Below, piece by piece: positions 15,109 through 24,328 of a stretch of 64,000 nucleotides of DNA. The notes under the pieces were generated by a model. The model did not search any database. It was not told the origin of the DNA and saw only the letters and a program-made list of their open reading frames with translations. The stretch is taken from assembly GCF_003966655.1 (NCBI RefSeq), contig NZ_AP018795.1:2497501-2561500 (forward strand). The letters are read 5' to 3'. The translations under genes were made by a program, and so were the position numbers. How positions within the stretch are numbered: position 1 is the stretch's first letter; the number at the start of each line of letters is the position of its first letter. This stretch comes from Acidithiobacillus ferridurans. GTDB lineage: Bacteria; Pseudomonadota; Gammaproteobacteria; Acidithiobacillales; Acidithiobacillaceae.

Positions 15109-17292
15109 CTACTGCATCCACTCCCGCAGTTTTGACCACCGTCGTTTCCCGGATCCATTCCGCGCCGCCATGGCCACGGCCTTTTTCTGGCCCACGAGCA
15201 CGACCAGCCGCTTGCCCCGGGTAACAGCAGTATAGAGCAGATTGCGTTGCAGCATGGGGTAGTGTTGCGTGCTCATGGGAATGACTACGGCAGCATACTC
15301 CGAACCCTGACTCTTGTGCACGGTGATGGCATAGGCCGGTTGGAGAAGATCCAGCTCTCCGAATCCGTAGCTGACCACTCTGCCCTCGAAGTCCACAGTC
15401 AGGGTGTTTTCTTCGATGTCCACGTCCTGCACGAATCCAATGTCACCGTTGAAAACTTCTTTTTCATAATCATTCTGGATCTGCATGACCTTGTCCCCGG
15501 GCGCAAAACGGCGACCGAACTTTTCGATGGCCGGAGTGCTTTCGCCGTTGAGGGCAATTTGGAGCGCTTCATTGAGCGCGCGGGCACCCAGCGCACTCCG
15601 GTTCATGGGGCACAGTACCTGGACATCCTGCAGTGGGTCCAGACCGAAGCGGCGGGGAATATGCGTGGTGACCAGCTTGACGAGCTTGTCTGCCGCTTCC
15701 GCTGGATCCTCCGCTGCGATGAAGTAAAAATCGCTGAGACCCTCCGGGTTTCTCAGGTCCGGCATATGGCCTGCATTGATCTGGTGCGCCGTCTGAATGA
15801 TCCGGCTTTGCGCGGCCTGGCGAAAGACTTCCGTCAGATGGACTTCGGGAATGGTTTTGGCGGCAATGAGATCGGCCAGCACCTGGCCGGGGCCTACGGA
15901 GGGCAGCTGATCGGGATCCCCCACCATCAGCAATCCCGCTTCGGGTGGCAGGGCTTTGAGGACGGCGTGCATCAAGGGAACGTCGATCATGGAGCATTCA
16001 TCCAGGACCAGCAGATCGATATCGAGGGGATAATCCTCCCGGCGTTTGAATCCGCCGCCTTTGGGATCGATTTCGAGGAGCCGGTGAATCGTTTTGGCCT
16101 CTTTGCCGGTGGTTTCACTCATGCGCTTGGCCGCGCGTCCGGTGGGTGCGGCCAGTGCGATGCGCAGTTTCTTGGCGTCGAGGATATGCAGGATCGCGTT
16201 CACGAGCGTGGTCTTTCCCACACCGGGGCCGCCGGTAATCAGGGCCACTTTTTCTTGCAGCACCATGCGGATGGCCGATTGCTGGCTGTCGGCAAGAGCC
16301 ATGTTCAGACGCTTTTGCACCCAATCGATAGCCGCATCGGCGGCAATACCCGCCCATGGGGCTTGGCCCGCACAGAGCTGCTTCAGGAGACTGGCGATGC
16401 CCTGTTCATTGCGGTAGAGGGGGGCTAAAAAGACACAATCGGCGTCCTGCACCTGGTCGGCAATGATCGCCCCATCCTGTAATTCTTCCTGAAGGGCACT
16501 TTCAATGGCCGCTGTCGGGACTTCCAGGAGTTTCTCTGCCAGCGGAATCAGTTCCTCCTGGGGCAATCCACAATGCCCCTCATCCCGGGCCTCCATGAGG
16601 GCATAGGAGATGCCTGCCCGGACCCGTATCGGTGCATGAAGTTCGATACCCATTTTCATGGCGATGGCGTCAGCGGTTTTGAAGCCGATGCCGTGAATAT
16701 CCCGGGCCAGCCGATAGGGGTTTTCGGTCATGACCCGAACGGCATCGGTGCCGTAGGTTTTGAAGATGCGCACCGCCCGGGCGGTGCCCACCCCATGGGT
16801 GTGCAGAAACAGCATGATTTCGCGGATCACTTTTTGGTCCGCCCAGGCGCTGACCATGCGTTCCCGGCGAATGGGACCGATGCCTTCCACTTCAGCCAGC
16901 CGCTCCGGGGACTCTTCAATGACGGTGAACACCTGATCCCCAAAAGCTTGAACGAGCTTTTTGGCATAGACGGGACCAATGCCCCGGATCATGCCGGAAC
17001 CCAGATATTTCTCGATGCCATCCAGACTGGTCGGCGCGGAGGTTTTTAAAAAGGCGGCTTTGAACTGCAGGCCGTGGTCACGATCGGTGATCCAGATGCC
17101 CGAAGCGGTGATCCATTCACCGGCGGTCACGGAAGCGGCGTGACCCACTACGGTAACCAAATCCTTATGGCCGCGGGCTTTGATGCGCAGCACACAGAAG
17201 CCGCTTCCATCGTTATGGAAGGTGACCCGTTCGATCAGTCCACCGAGCAGTTCATTGGGGGTGTCCTGCTTCTGGCGCTCCGGTTTGGCCAT
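15109..17292 (-). CDS. recD2: RecD2-type DNA helicase
   Basis: The 727-residue helicase has the RecD2 layout: an OB-like N-terminal part, tandem helix-hairpin-helix repeats (IRGIGPVYAKKLVQAFG, VEGIGPIRRERMVSAW, IHGIGFKTADAIA), then two helicase domains with Walker A GGPGVGKTT, Walker B VLDECSMID, GDPDQLPSVGPG, and the C-terminal AITVHKSQGSEY and YTAVTRGK motifs. RecD2 enzymes unwind DNA 5' to 3' and act in repair without RecBC. I chose ATG 17292 because homologues begin near there; ATG 17355 is also open. It is divergent from the SRAP gene, forming one side of a DNA-repair cassette. Confidence 0.93.
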   Translation of the reverse strand: MAKPERQKQDTPNELLGGLIERVTFHNDGSGFCVLRIKARGHKDLVTVVGHAASVTAGEWITASGIWITDRDHGLQFKAAFLKTSAPTSLDGIEKYLGSGMIRGIGPVYAKKLVQAFGDQVFTVIEESPERLAEVEGIGPIRRERMVSAWADQKVIREIMLFLHTHGVGTARAVRIFKTYGTDAVRVMTENPYRLARDIHGIGFKTADAIAMKMGIELHAPIRVRAGISYALMEARDEGHCGLPQEELIPLAEKLLEVPTAAIESALQEELQDGAIIADQVQDADCVFLAPLYRNEQGIASLLKQLCAGQAPWAGIAADAAIDWVQKRLNMALADSQQSAIRMVLQEKVALITGGPGVGKTTLVNAILHILDAKKLRIALAAPTGRAAKRMSETTGKEAKTIHRLLEIDPKGGGFKRREDYPLDIDLLVLDECSMIDVPLMHAVLKALPPEAGLLMVGDPDQLPSVGPGQVLADLIAAKTIPEVHLTEVFRQAAQSRIIQTAHQINAGHMPDLRNPEGLSDFYFIAAEDPAEAADKLVKLVTTHIPRRFGLDPLQDVQVLCPMNRSALGARALNEALQIALNGESTPAIEKFGRRFAPGDKVMQIQNDYEKEVFNGDIGFVQDVDIEENTLTVDFEGRVVSYGFGELDLLQPAYAITVHKSQGSEYAAVVIPMSTQHYPMLQRNLLYTAVTRGKRLVVLVGQKKAVAMAARNGSGKRRWSKLREWMQ

Positions 17293-17381
17293 TTGAAAAA
17301 GACTCTTGACGCAGCGGATCTCCGCTGACCCTGGGAAAATGGTAGCATGAACCACAAGGTCTGTATTTGTCGGGAGGCGTT

Positions 17382-18065
17382 ATGTGCGGTCGCTATGGCT
17401 TCATTCACAGCCCCGAGGACCTTCAGCAGGCCTGGGGGAACTTGCACATTCGTGGCGATTTTCCGCCCAGCTATAACCGCGCTCCGGGTCAGATACACCC
17501 CGTCGTGCGCCAGGCCCCGGATCTCGGCCTGGAGTTGGTACCCATGCGCTGGGGCTTTTTACCCGCCTGGAGTAACCGCACCCACATCCGGCCGATCAAT
17601 GCGCGGGCCGAAACGGTGGCCACCCAGCCGCTGTTTCGGGAAGCTTTTCGCGCCAGACGGGCACTGGTACCGGCGGACTGGTATTTTGAGTGGCCCTTTG
17701 TCCCCGAAGACCCTTCTGAAAAGTATCCCGTGCTCATCCGGGCGCAAGATCATCGCATTCTGGCGCTTGCCGGAATATGGGACCAGCACACCACCGCAGA
17801 AGGTCAGACCGAGGAGACCTTCGCGATCATCACTGTACCCGCCGTACCCACGTTGCAGCCCATTCATGAGCGCATGCCTCTGGTGCTGGATCGCCACCAT
17901 TGGTCGCTCTGGTGGCATCCTCATGCGCGGCGGACACACCTGGAGCCCTGTTTTCAGCCTGAAGACGTTCCTTGGGAAAGCTTTGCGGTTTCACCGCGAG
18001 TGAACAGCACCCGTTACGATACGCCAGAGGCGATCTTGCCTTGGGACGGGACGGCGCCAGACTGA
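17382..18065 (+). CDS. yedK: SRAP (YedK/HMCES) abasic-site protein
   Basis: The 227-residue SRAP protein begins MCGRYG, so Cys2 becomes the N-terminal catalytic residue after Met removal. Other conserved pieces are YNRAPGQ, MRWGFLPAW, INARAETV, ALVPADWYFEW with the active-site Glu, and LQPIHERMPLVL with the active-site His. YedK forms a DNA-protein crosslink with abasic sites in single-stranded DNA and shields them. The start is ATG 17382, with GGGAGG upstream; the frame extends five codons further but would bury Cys2. Single-stranded transfer DNA is a natural substrate for such a protein in a conjugative element. Confidence 0.93.
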   Translation: MCGRYGFIHSPEDLQQAWGNLHIRGDFPPSYNRAPGQIHPVVRQAPDLGLELVPMRWGFLPAWSNRTHIRPINARAETVATQPLFREAFRARRALVPADWYFEWPFVPEDPSEKYPVLIRAQDHRILALAGIWDQHTTAEGQTEETFAIITVPAVPTLQPIHERMPLVLDRHHWSLWWHPHARRTHLEPCFQPEDVPWESFAVSPRVNSTRYDTPEAILPWDGTAPD

Positions 18066-18119
18066 TGGGGTCTGAGAATGCTGGGGTTCAGAGGAGGCTT
18101 GCGCATCGCTGACGGGGTG

Positions 18120-18137
18120 CTGTATAAATATATAGTA
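18120..18137 (+). promoter_or_regulatory. LexA-type SOS box upstream of umuDC
   Basis: CTGTATAAATATATAGTA matches 16 of 18 positions of the Escherichia coli-type LexA operator core (CTGTATATATATACAGTA). It lies 55 bases after the SRAP stop and about 220 bases before the umuD frame, so damage-induced transcription of umuD-umuC is likely. Whether the host LexA recognises this class of site is not known from the window. Confidence 0.6.
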
Positions 18138-18355
18138 CCCGGTTGCGGAGCACATTCTGATGCAGACAACGAACGCAAAGCCCATCAAGAAACACCAATG
18201 GCTGCTGGTCCTGGCCCCTTTGTTGGCCGACTGGCTGGGTCATCAGTCTCCACCATATGCGGCCGGGAATGGTGGCGTATTTCGGGACGCCCGCCATGTC
18301 TGGACGCTCTCCGATAGCCCAATGACGGTAACGCCCGCAGCACAACGACAAGGGC

Positions 18356-18859
18356 ATGGCGATCAGGATCGGAAGCCACCCTATGCGCTGTGATCCGATC
18401 CCCAACTCCCAGGATGTATTGGGCGCCAAAGGCATGGTGGCTACATCGCCACAGCCCGTGGGCGGCCATCATCGCCGTACATTGCCGCTCATGGTGTCCC
18501 GCATTGCCGCAGGCTTCCCGTCCCCCGCCGACGACTATGTCGAAAAACAGATCGATCTGAATACCCACCTGATCCAGCACAGGGAAGCGACTTTCATCCT
18601 GCGGGTTACTGGCTGGTCCATGCGGGACGCGGGAATTTTTGATGGGGACGAGATTATTGTGGACCGGGCCATTACCCCGGTGGATGGCAAAATCGTGGTG
18701 GCGGCCATCAATGGGGATCTCACCGTCAAACGCTTGCGCCGGATCGGTAGCGCCGTACATCTGGTGGCGGAAAATCCCGAGTTTCCCGCGATCATCCTCC
18801 AGGAAGGGGAAGAACTCTGCATCTGGGGCGTGGTGACCCGGGTGCTGCATCGCGTCTGA
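18356..18859 (+). CDS. umuD: UmuD-like self-cleaving mutagenesis protein
   Basis: This is an S24-type peptidase. The cleavage region [19 protein letters not shown] (residues about 51-70) has the Ala-Gly bond, the catalytic Ser is in [11 protein letters not shown], and the Lys is in [10 protein letters not shown]. RecA filaments stimulate self-cleavage, and the processed form joins UmuC in translesion synthesis. The frame opens at 18356 (167 residues); ATG 18434 would give 141 residues, closer to the usual 139, and may be the real start. It ends 7 bases before umuC, in the same operon, under the LexA-type box at 18120. Confidence 0.9.
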   Translation: MAIRIGSHPMRCDPIPNSQDVLGAKGMVATSPQPVGGHHRRTLPLMVSRIAAGFPSPADDYVEKQIDLNTHLIQHREATFILRVTGWSMRDAGIFDGDEIIVDRAITPVDGKIVVAAINGDLTVKRLRRIGSAVHLVAENPEFPAIILQEGEELCIWGVVTRVLHRV

Positions 18860-18866
18860 GGCCCTC

Positions 18867-20150
18867 ATGGCCATTGCCCTGGTAGACGCCAACAATTTTT
18901 ATGTTTCCTGCGAACGGGTGTTTCGCCCGAATCTGGAAGGGCGGCCCGTGGTGGTGCTCTCCAATAATGATGGCTGTGTGGTGGCGCGATCGGCGGAAGT
19001 AAAAGCCTTGGGTGTCGCCATGGGAACACCGTGGTTTCAGCTGCAGAAGCTGGCCAAACAGGAAGGGATCATCGCCCTGTCCAGCAACTACACGCTTTAT
19101 GCCGATATGAGCAATCGCATGATGGGGATTCTTTCGAGCTTCAGCCCAATTCAGGAAGTCTACAGTATCGACGAATGCTTTCTGGATCTGCGGGGGGTTG
19201 CGCAAGACCGACTGTCCAGCATGGGGCAAGCAGCCCGAGAGAAAGTCCGGCAATGGGTGGGGTTGCCGGTCGGGGTCGGCATTGCGGCGACCAAGACCCT
19301 CGCCAAACTCGCCAACCATGTCGCCAAGAAGATGCCTGAATATGCAGGAGTCTGCGTGTGGGACGATCTGCCTGTAGGGGATCAGCAGCGTCTTCTGCAA
19401 CAATTGCCGGTTTCCGAAGTCTGGGGAGTGGGTCGCCAGTGGACCACACGATTGCAGGAGACGGGCATTCAGACGGTCTGGGATCTCCGGCAGGCGGATC
19501 CCGCGCTGATGCGCAAGCGCTTCAGTATCCTCATGGAACGGATGATCCGGGAACTGCGCGGGGAACCCTGCATCGCCATGGTGGAAATCCCGCCACCCCG
19601 GCAGGAGATTCAATCCTCGCGGTCCTTCGGTCACCCGATCACCAGCGCAGAGGAATTGGGCGAAGCGATCAGCCTCTATACCGTAAGGACCGTCGATAAA
19701 CTGCGTCGTCAGGGGTCGGTGGCCGGTGCCCTGCGGGTGTTTATCCACACCAGCCCTTTTCAGGCCCATCTGCCGCAATACCATGCCACGAGAACCATCG
19801 CCCTGAATCATCCCAGTCAGGATACTCGGGTGTTCCTGCAAGCCGGCAGTATCGCACTGGCGGATATGTATCGGTCGGGATTTGCTTATGCCAAGGCGGG
19901 GGTACATCTCCTGGAGATCACGTCGGCTGTTGGACTGCAGGCCGACTTTTTTACGTCGGCAGAAGATGAGGCGCGCGCCAATCAATTGATGATCACGCTG
20001 GACCGAGTGAATGCGCGTTTTGGTAGCGGTACCCTCCAGCCGGGTGTTGCCGGTCTGCAGGAACCGCGTGGATGGGCCATGAAACGCGGCAACAAGTCCC
20101 CTGCCTACACGACACGATGGGCGGATCTGGCCAGAGCGAAGCTGGAATAA
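18867..20150 (+). CDS. umuC: UmuC-like Y-family DNA polymerase V subunit
   Basis: The 427-residue protein starts [19 protein letters not shown], the first metal-binding motif, and has [16 protein letters not shown], the second catalytic block [12 protein letters not shown] (near residue 100), and thumb-type sequence [20 protein letters not shown]. The C-terminal [10 protein letters not shown] and little-finger region match UmuC. It makes error-prone bypass of DNA lesions with UmuD'. Such mobile copies (compare ruvAB/mucAB/imp types on plasmids) raise survival and mutation of the host. No truncation is seen. Confidence 0.95.
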   Translation: MAIALVDANNFYVSCERVFRPNLEGRPVVVLSNNDGCVVARSAEVKALGVAMGTPWFQLQKLAKQEGIIALSSNYTLYADMSNRMMGILSSFSPIQEVYSIDECFLDLRGVAQDRLSSMGQAAREKVRQWVGLPVGVGIAATKTLAKLANHVAKKMPEYAGVCVWDDLPVGDQQRLLQQLPVSEVWGVGRQWTTRLQETGIQTVWDLRQADPALMRKRFSILMERMIRELRGEPCIAMVEIPPPRQEIQSSRSFGHPITSAEELGEAISLYTVRTVDKLRRQGSVAGALRVFIHTSPFQAHLPQYHATRTIALNHPSQDTRVFLQAGSIALADMYRSGFAYAKAGVHLLEITSAVGLQADFFTSAEDEARANQLMITLDRVNARFGSGTLQPGVAGLQEPRGWAMKRGNKSPAYTTRWADLARAKLE

Positions 20151-20289
20151 CCGAGATCAGCTTCTATTCCGGTATAGACATAAAGACACGTCTCCGGGAA
20201 AACGCGTTTGCGCGATGAAAGAGCACCGGCGTAGACTGGCTTGTGCTTCACCGCTCACCTTTCCCTGTTCCCTATTTCTGGATATTGGC

Positions 20290-21390
20290 ATGCCCCCATT
20301 ACGACTTCCGGCGCTGGTGATGACACCGGCACAGACCGACACTCCCCTGTCGCCGGAACAAAAGACCTTTAACCGACTCAGCCAGCAGATTGCCAAAGTC
20401 CGCCAGCAGATGGGCGATTGGGAATCCGCCATGGAGGCGACGCGACAGCGTGTGCTCAAGGAGCTGCTACCCTTGCGGGACCAGCATCTGCAATTGCGCA
20501 TTCAGTTGCTGGCACAGATGGACACCATCAGTCTGACCCAGAAACTGGGGAAAGCGGATAGCAAGACCCTATCCCAGATGATCACCCGCTTGGCCGAGAA
20601 CCTCATGACGGAATCCTCCGATCCACAGTTGCAAGAAATATATGATCGGCATGGCGGCCCCGATGCAGAAGAACAGGCCATGTTCGCCGAGATGAAAGCG
20701 TCCATGGAGGATTTTATCAAACTAAACCCGGAAGCTGCGGGAGAAAAGTCTTCGGAAAGCCCAAAGGCATGGGCGGAAGAGGAATTGTCACAAACACAGT
20801 CGCAGCGAGAAAGCCATCAACATACCCGACCTAAGACGGCCCGGCAAAAAGCGCAAGAAGCGCATCAGGCAGAACAGGCGGGGCAGATCCGCCATGCTCT
20901 GCAGGGCATCTATCGGCGTCTGGTCAGCGCCGTACATCCTGACCGGGAGACAGATCCGGTCATACGTGCCCAGAAAACGGCGCTGATGCAGCGGATCAAT
21001 CAGGCCTACGGGGAAAATGATCTCTTGCAACTGCTGGACCTCCAGCACGAGTTGGGCCTGATGGACGCGCAAGCCGTCCATCAGCTGGGCGATGCGCATT
21101 TGAAAAAGTATAACCAGGCTCTCAAGGAACATCTGGCTACTTTAAAAGGTAAAATGCAGGCACTCCAGCAGCATCTGGCTGGCAGTCTCGGGATACCCCT
21201 TTTTGCGATACACTCACCGCATGCCCTGTCGCGGGATCTTCAAGAAACCATTCAGGCAACCCGACAGGACATTATTGGGTTACGGCAGGAGATGAAACAA
21301 CTTTCGCAACCCGCCTACCTCAAACGCTGGATCAAGACAGCGCGACGGGAATTGGCATCGGAAGACTATATTGACGATAATTATTTCTGA
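20290..21390 (+). CDS. J-domain protein with long helical flanks
   Basis: This 366-residue protein is rich in Gln, Glu and Lys and mostly helical or coiled coil. A J-domain-like segment near residues 205-265 reads IYRRLVSAVHPDRETDP, with the HPD tripeptide needed to stimulate Hsp70 ATPase, followed by MQRINQAYGENDLLQLLDLQ. The rest is not similar to DnaJ: no Gly/Phe region and no zinc centre. I placed the start at ATG 20290; the frame extends 25 codons upstream with no ribosome site. It follows umuC by about 140 bases and may target DnaK to an element protein. Confidence 0.7.
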   Translation: MPPLRLPALVMTPAQTDTPLSPEQKTFNRLSQQIAKVRQQMGDWESAMEATRQRVLKELLPLRDQHLQLRIQLLAQMDTISLTQKLGKADSKTLSQMITRLAENLMTESSDPQLQEIYDRHGGPDAEEQAMFAEMKASMEDFIKLNPEAAGEKSSESPKAWAEEELSQTQSQRESHQHTRPKTARQKAQEAHQAEQAGQIRHALQGIYRRLVSAVHPDRETDPVIRAQKTALMQRINQAYGENDLLQLLDLQHELGLMDAQAVHQLGDAHLKKYNQALKEHLATLKGKMQALQQHLAGSLGIPLFAIHSPHALSRDLQETIQATRQDIIGLRQEMKQLSQPAYLKRWIKTARRELASEDYIDDNYF

Positions 21391-21741
21391 TGCGAGGCGC
21401 TACAGCCACTAAAAATATCGACCGTATAGTTGGGTGAATGGACGATATGCAGCTGCCGACCAACAGACTTCAACGGCGGCAGGGCAGCGTAAGCGGACGT
21501 CCAGAAATTGGTGGTCAGTGCGCTTGGGCGACGCTTAACTATACATAAAAAGATAGACGAGTTGTTAATGTTAAAAAATGTCGGGCATAGGGAGCACTCA
21601 ACCTGCATGCCACATATAGATGCTCGCAGGAGAATAAAGAACGAAAGACCAACCACTTGCCGCAGCCAAGCACCGCCCCCTGCGCCTCTATCTTCGGCAA
21701 ACAAGGTGGATTTGCCATTTTTCATCATACGGGGTGAGACT
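21391..21741. other. intergenic region between the J-domain gene and tolC-like gene end
   Basis: These are 351 bases between convergent genes. They contain one copy of a roughly 41-base dispersed repeat (21452-21492). Reading frames on both strands show no protein features. Confidence 0.5.
21452..21492 (+). repeat. dispersed intergenic repeat, copy 1
   Basis: This stretch (GCTGCCGACCAACAG, then CAACGGCGGCAGGGCAGC) resembles 33143-33185 (ACCGCCGACCATTGG, then CAACGACGGCAGGGCAGC). Both copies lie outside genes. The form resembles dispersed intergenic repeats common in proteobacteria. Confidence 0.55.
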
Positions 21742-23025
21742 TCAAGTCCCACGAGTGCTAGAACGTTTGCACGTAGTAGGTTGAAGATTTCTTAGTCTCG
21801 CTGCTGCTGCAGCAACTGAGGCTATGGCGCCAATACGCACAGTCTCCGCCTGAAATAAGTCTAACCGCGCCGCAACGGCCTTTCGGAACTCATCATTGGG
21901 ACCGCCCAGCATCATAGCATGCAGCCTATCCCAATTCGCTTCACTAGCTGCAAACTGTTTTTCAGCAAATGCAAGATTATCTTTTGCGATTCGAAGGTCA
22001 CCCATGGTTGCAACAAGTTTTTGATGAAAATTAGCTCGAGCTTGAAGAATTTGCAACTCAAGAGATTCAGCCATAGCTGCGAGTTTTGATGCATGTGCGT
22101 TGTCAGCGCCAATTAGATCAAGTGGTACGCTTACCTGAACGCCAGCGGTAACAGAATAACCTGCTCGATTCCCCGCAGGATCATAAGTGGACTGGGTGCC
22201 TACATTAGCCGTTGCATCGATGTACCTCCATGGACCCAAATGTTGCTCTGCACGAATAGAATTGAGTTGAGCTAGTAATATTTTTATCGTTGGGTCGTTG
22301 GTCGGTTCCGCCTCGGTTATTCTTGATGTATTGCATTGATCAAGATGCGGAGTCATGGGTGTAAATGGACCGATATGCATTCCCAATATGGAATTCAAGG
22401 CCGATAGAGACGTATCTTGCTGTATTTCTGATTTATTTATGGCACCAACCGCTTGGGATTGTACTTTTTTAAAGTACAGCCAATCAGCGGTTGACCACGA
22501 GCCTGATTTTCGTTCTACTTTTGCGGCATCTGACCATTTATTCAGTTGCTTTAAAAAATTCACAGCAATTAATTTAAAATCTGTGGACTGCCAATATAAT
22601 AGGAAGGCCGTATCCGTAAGATCAACTACCTGTAATCGTGTTTGCAGCAGTTCTGCACGGCTTTTAGAAAGCGCAGCCACCGCTTCATAGGTTTCGTTCT
22701 GCTGGACCGCATTCGCTCCAAGTAATGGATAGCTCAAGCTCACCTGTGGGTTAATACCAAAATAATTTGGTGTAATATTGCTCGACACTAAGGGGTGATG
22801 CTGTCCGATGCTAAAGCCGGCATGGAGAGCCAGCCCGCCCTTGTTCTCGGTTTCTTTGATCTCTTCCTTGGCAGCCTTGATATTGGCTAGTGCAGCCTGA
22901 ACGGGTAGCGATGTACGCGCCATCTGTTCGACGGCCTGGAGACTGAGCGATGGGCGCGCATAAGCAACCATTGGCAACATGCTACCGCAGGCTAGAAATA
23001 GCGCTATGACTTGGTTAAATTTCAT
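21742..23025 (-). CDS. TolC-family outer membrane channel protein
   Basis: The 427-residue protein has an N-terminal signal peptide (MKFNQVIALFLACGSMLPMVAYA) and two repeats of long amphipathic helices with short beta-strand blocks (INPQVSLSYPL and VTAGVQVSVPLDL), the pattern of outer membrane efflux proteins. It would form the outer channel for the HlyD-like adaptor encoded two genes upstream. I chose ATG 23025 because the signal peptide starts there; the longer frame to 23097 overlaps the glycosyltransferase gene. It is the last gene of the six-gene operon and lies downstream of the insertion in the first gene. Confidence 0.85.
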   Translation of the reverse strand: MKFNQVIALFLACGSMLPMVAYARPSLSLQAVEQMARTSLPVQAALANIKAAKEEIKETENKGGLALHAGFSIGQHHPLVSSNITPNYFGINPQVSLSYPLLGANAVQQNETYEAVAALSKSRAELLQTRLQVVDLTDTAFLLYWQSTDFKLIAVNFLKQLNKWSDAAKVERKSGSWSTADWLYFKKVQSQAVGAINKSEIQQDTSLSALNSILGMHIGPFTPMTPHLDQCNTSRITEAEPTNDPTIKILLAQLNSIRAEQHLGPWRYIDATANVGTQSTYDPAGNRAGYSVTAGVQVSVPLDLIGADNAHASKLAAMAESLELQILQARANFHQKLVATMGDLRIAKDNLAFAEKQFAASEANWDRLHAMMLGGPNDEFRKAVAARLDLFQAETVRIGAIASVAAAAARLRNLQPTTCKRSSTRGT

Positions 23026-23032
23026 AAACCGT

Positions 23033-24328
23033 TCACCAATGGATTGTCTGATCCCAGATTCGTTTAGGTACATAAGGATGCCACCGATAAATACCAAGCA
23101 ATTCTCTGATAATGGAAGCTAGCTCAATAAGCCTGATAGGGAACCGATAAAATGGATAGAGAGGCCACATCCAGAAGGTACGCAGGTCTGGGGTATGGAA
23201 AATGTCATTGGTAATGAGCATGCGGATACTCAACAAAAAAATCACGATCCAATATAATCCAGTCAATAAAAGTGGCCGAGAAAACGGCATAGATAAAGTA
23301 TAGTATATGACGCCAGAAAAACCCAGAAGAGGTACAGCAACACGAGTGATAAGAAGATCTAATGTCATAAGCATATTACTTAAACCAAAGCGATTTGGCA
23401 TGCCAATGTCGAGTTGTTTGTGTAGCCGAATCTTGACCATGTTTCGTGCCCACCGGCTTCGTTGACGTAGCAGCCAAGAAAATTTGTTGGGCACATCGGT
23501 CCATACCAAGGCATCATAAGCAAACCGCAGCTTCCACCGTGCCTTGCGCAAGCGCAAGGTGAGATCGGTATCGTCGCCAAGGCCAGAATCGTATCCCCCC
23601 AGAGCATGCATGGCCTTCGCACGAAACATGCTCCCGGCGCCAGGAAGAATGGAGAGAAGGCCAAGGCGCGCGCGCCAGAGCCGGGAAATGCTTACATTCA
23701 TGGCATATTCGCACTCTTGGAAACGGGTCAGCATGTTCTCGCGGGCATTGCGGACCCGCAGATTGGCAGCTACTGCCCCAACATTCGGGTCTTCGAAAGG
23801 CCTAAGAAGCGCGTCAATGCAACCATATTGGACCTCGCAATCGGCATCAAGGACAAACAAGAAATTCCCGCGAGCCATGCTCAACCCAATGTTGAGGCTG
23901 GTGGGTTTGCCGTTGTGCATCTCCGTGGCAAAGACTCGTACCCTTCCTGTCTTTTCCAAAGATCGAGCCTGCATAACGGATTCATCGGCTGAACCGTCAT
24001 CCACAAAAATAACTTCCAAATTGGGATATCCGCAACTAAGTGCAGATCGTATAGTGGGAATAATTCCGTCCGCAACATTACGGCCCGCAATCAGGACTGA
24101 TACTAGCGGTCGATTTGCCACTCCTTTTCCAGCGTCAAAAAGCAGTGAAGGTCGCCACATGAATATCATCCACGCAGCGAGATCTGGCAGTGTAAAACGC
24201 GCCATAATGAGAGTGATAAACCAGAAATAGGGATCTTTCGAACGGATAAAAGTGCCAATGATAGCTCGAATTTGCGAGAGTGTCCCGGGTTCCATGTACG
24301 ACAGAAGGTAGTTAAGATAACCGATCAT
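23033..24328 (-). CDS. membrane-bound processive family 2 glycosyltransferase
   Basis: The 431-residue protein has an N-terminal membrane segment, a GT-A domain with VSVLIAGRNVADGI, VIFVDDGSADES, VLDADCEVQ (the metal-binding DxD), GDDTDLTLRLRKA (the base) and the QRSRWARN motif typical of processive synthases such as BcsA, PgaC and hyaluronan synthase. Several membrane helices follow (about residues 310-390). It should polymerise a nucleotide-sugar into a polysaccharide while pushing it across the inner membrane. It overlaps the preceding gene by 17 bases. No PilZ domain is present, so c-di-GMP control, if any, must come from the neighbour. Confidence 0.9.
   Translation of the reverse strand: MIGYLNYLLSYMEPGTLSQIRAIIGTFIRSKDPYFWFITLIMARFTLPDLAAWMIFMWRPSLLFDAGKGVANRPLVSVLIAGRNVADGIIPTIRSALSCGYPNLEVIFVDDGSADESVMQARSLEKTGRVRVFATEMHNGKPTSLNIGLSMARGNFLFVLDADCEVQYGCIDALLRPFEDPNVGAVAANLRVRNARENMLTRFQECEYAMNVSISRLWRARLGLLSILPGAGSMFRAKAMHALGGYDSGLGDDTDLTLRLRKARWKLRFAYDALVWTDVPNKFSWLLRQRSRWARNMVKIRLHKQLDIGMPNRFGLSNMLMTLDLLITRVAVPLLGFSGVIYYTLSMPFSRPLLLTGLYWIVIFLLSIRMLITNDIFHTPDLRTFWMWPLYPFYRFPIRLIELASIIRELLGIYRWHPYVPKRIWDQTIHW

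Noticed and set aside
15247-16428. A 393-codon plus-strand frame opposite recD2
   Set aside because: It is the antisense of a firmly identified helicase gene in GC-rich DNA, where long mirror frames are expected.
18160-18393. A 77-codon gene between the LexA-type box and umuD
   Set aside because: After about 25 residues the sequence has no protein-like conservation, and it overlaps the umuD start; the region is better seen as the umuDC leader.
18792-19985. A 397-codon minus-strand frame opposite umuC
   Set aside because: Mirror frame of a clear UmuC gene; no motif supports it.
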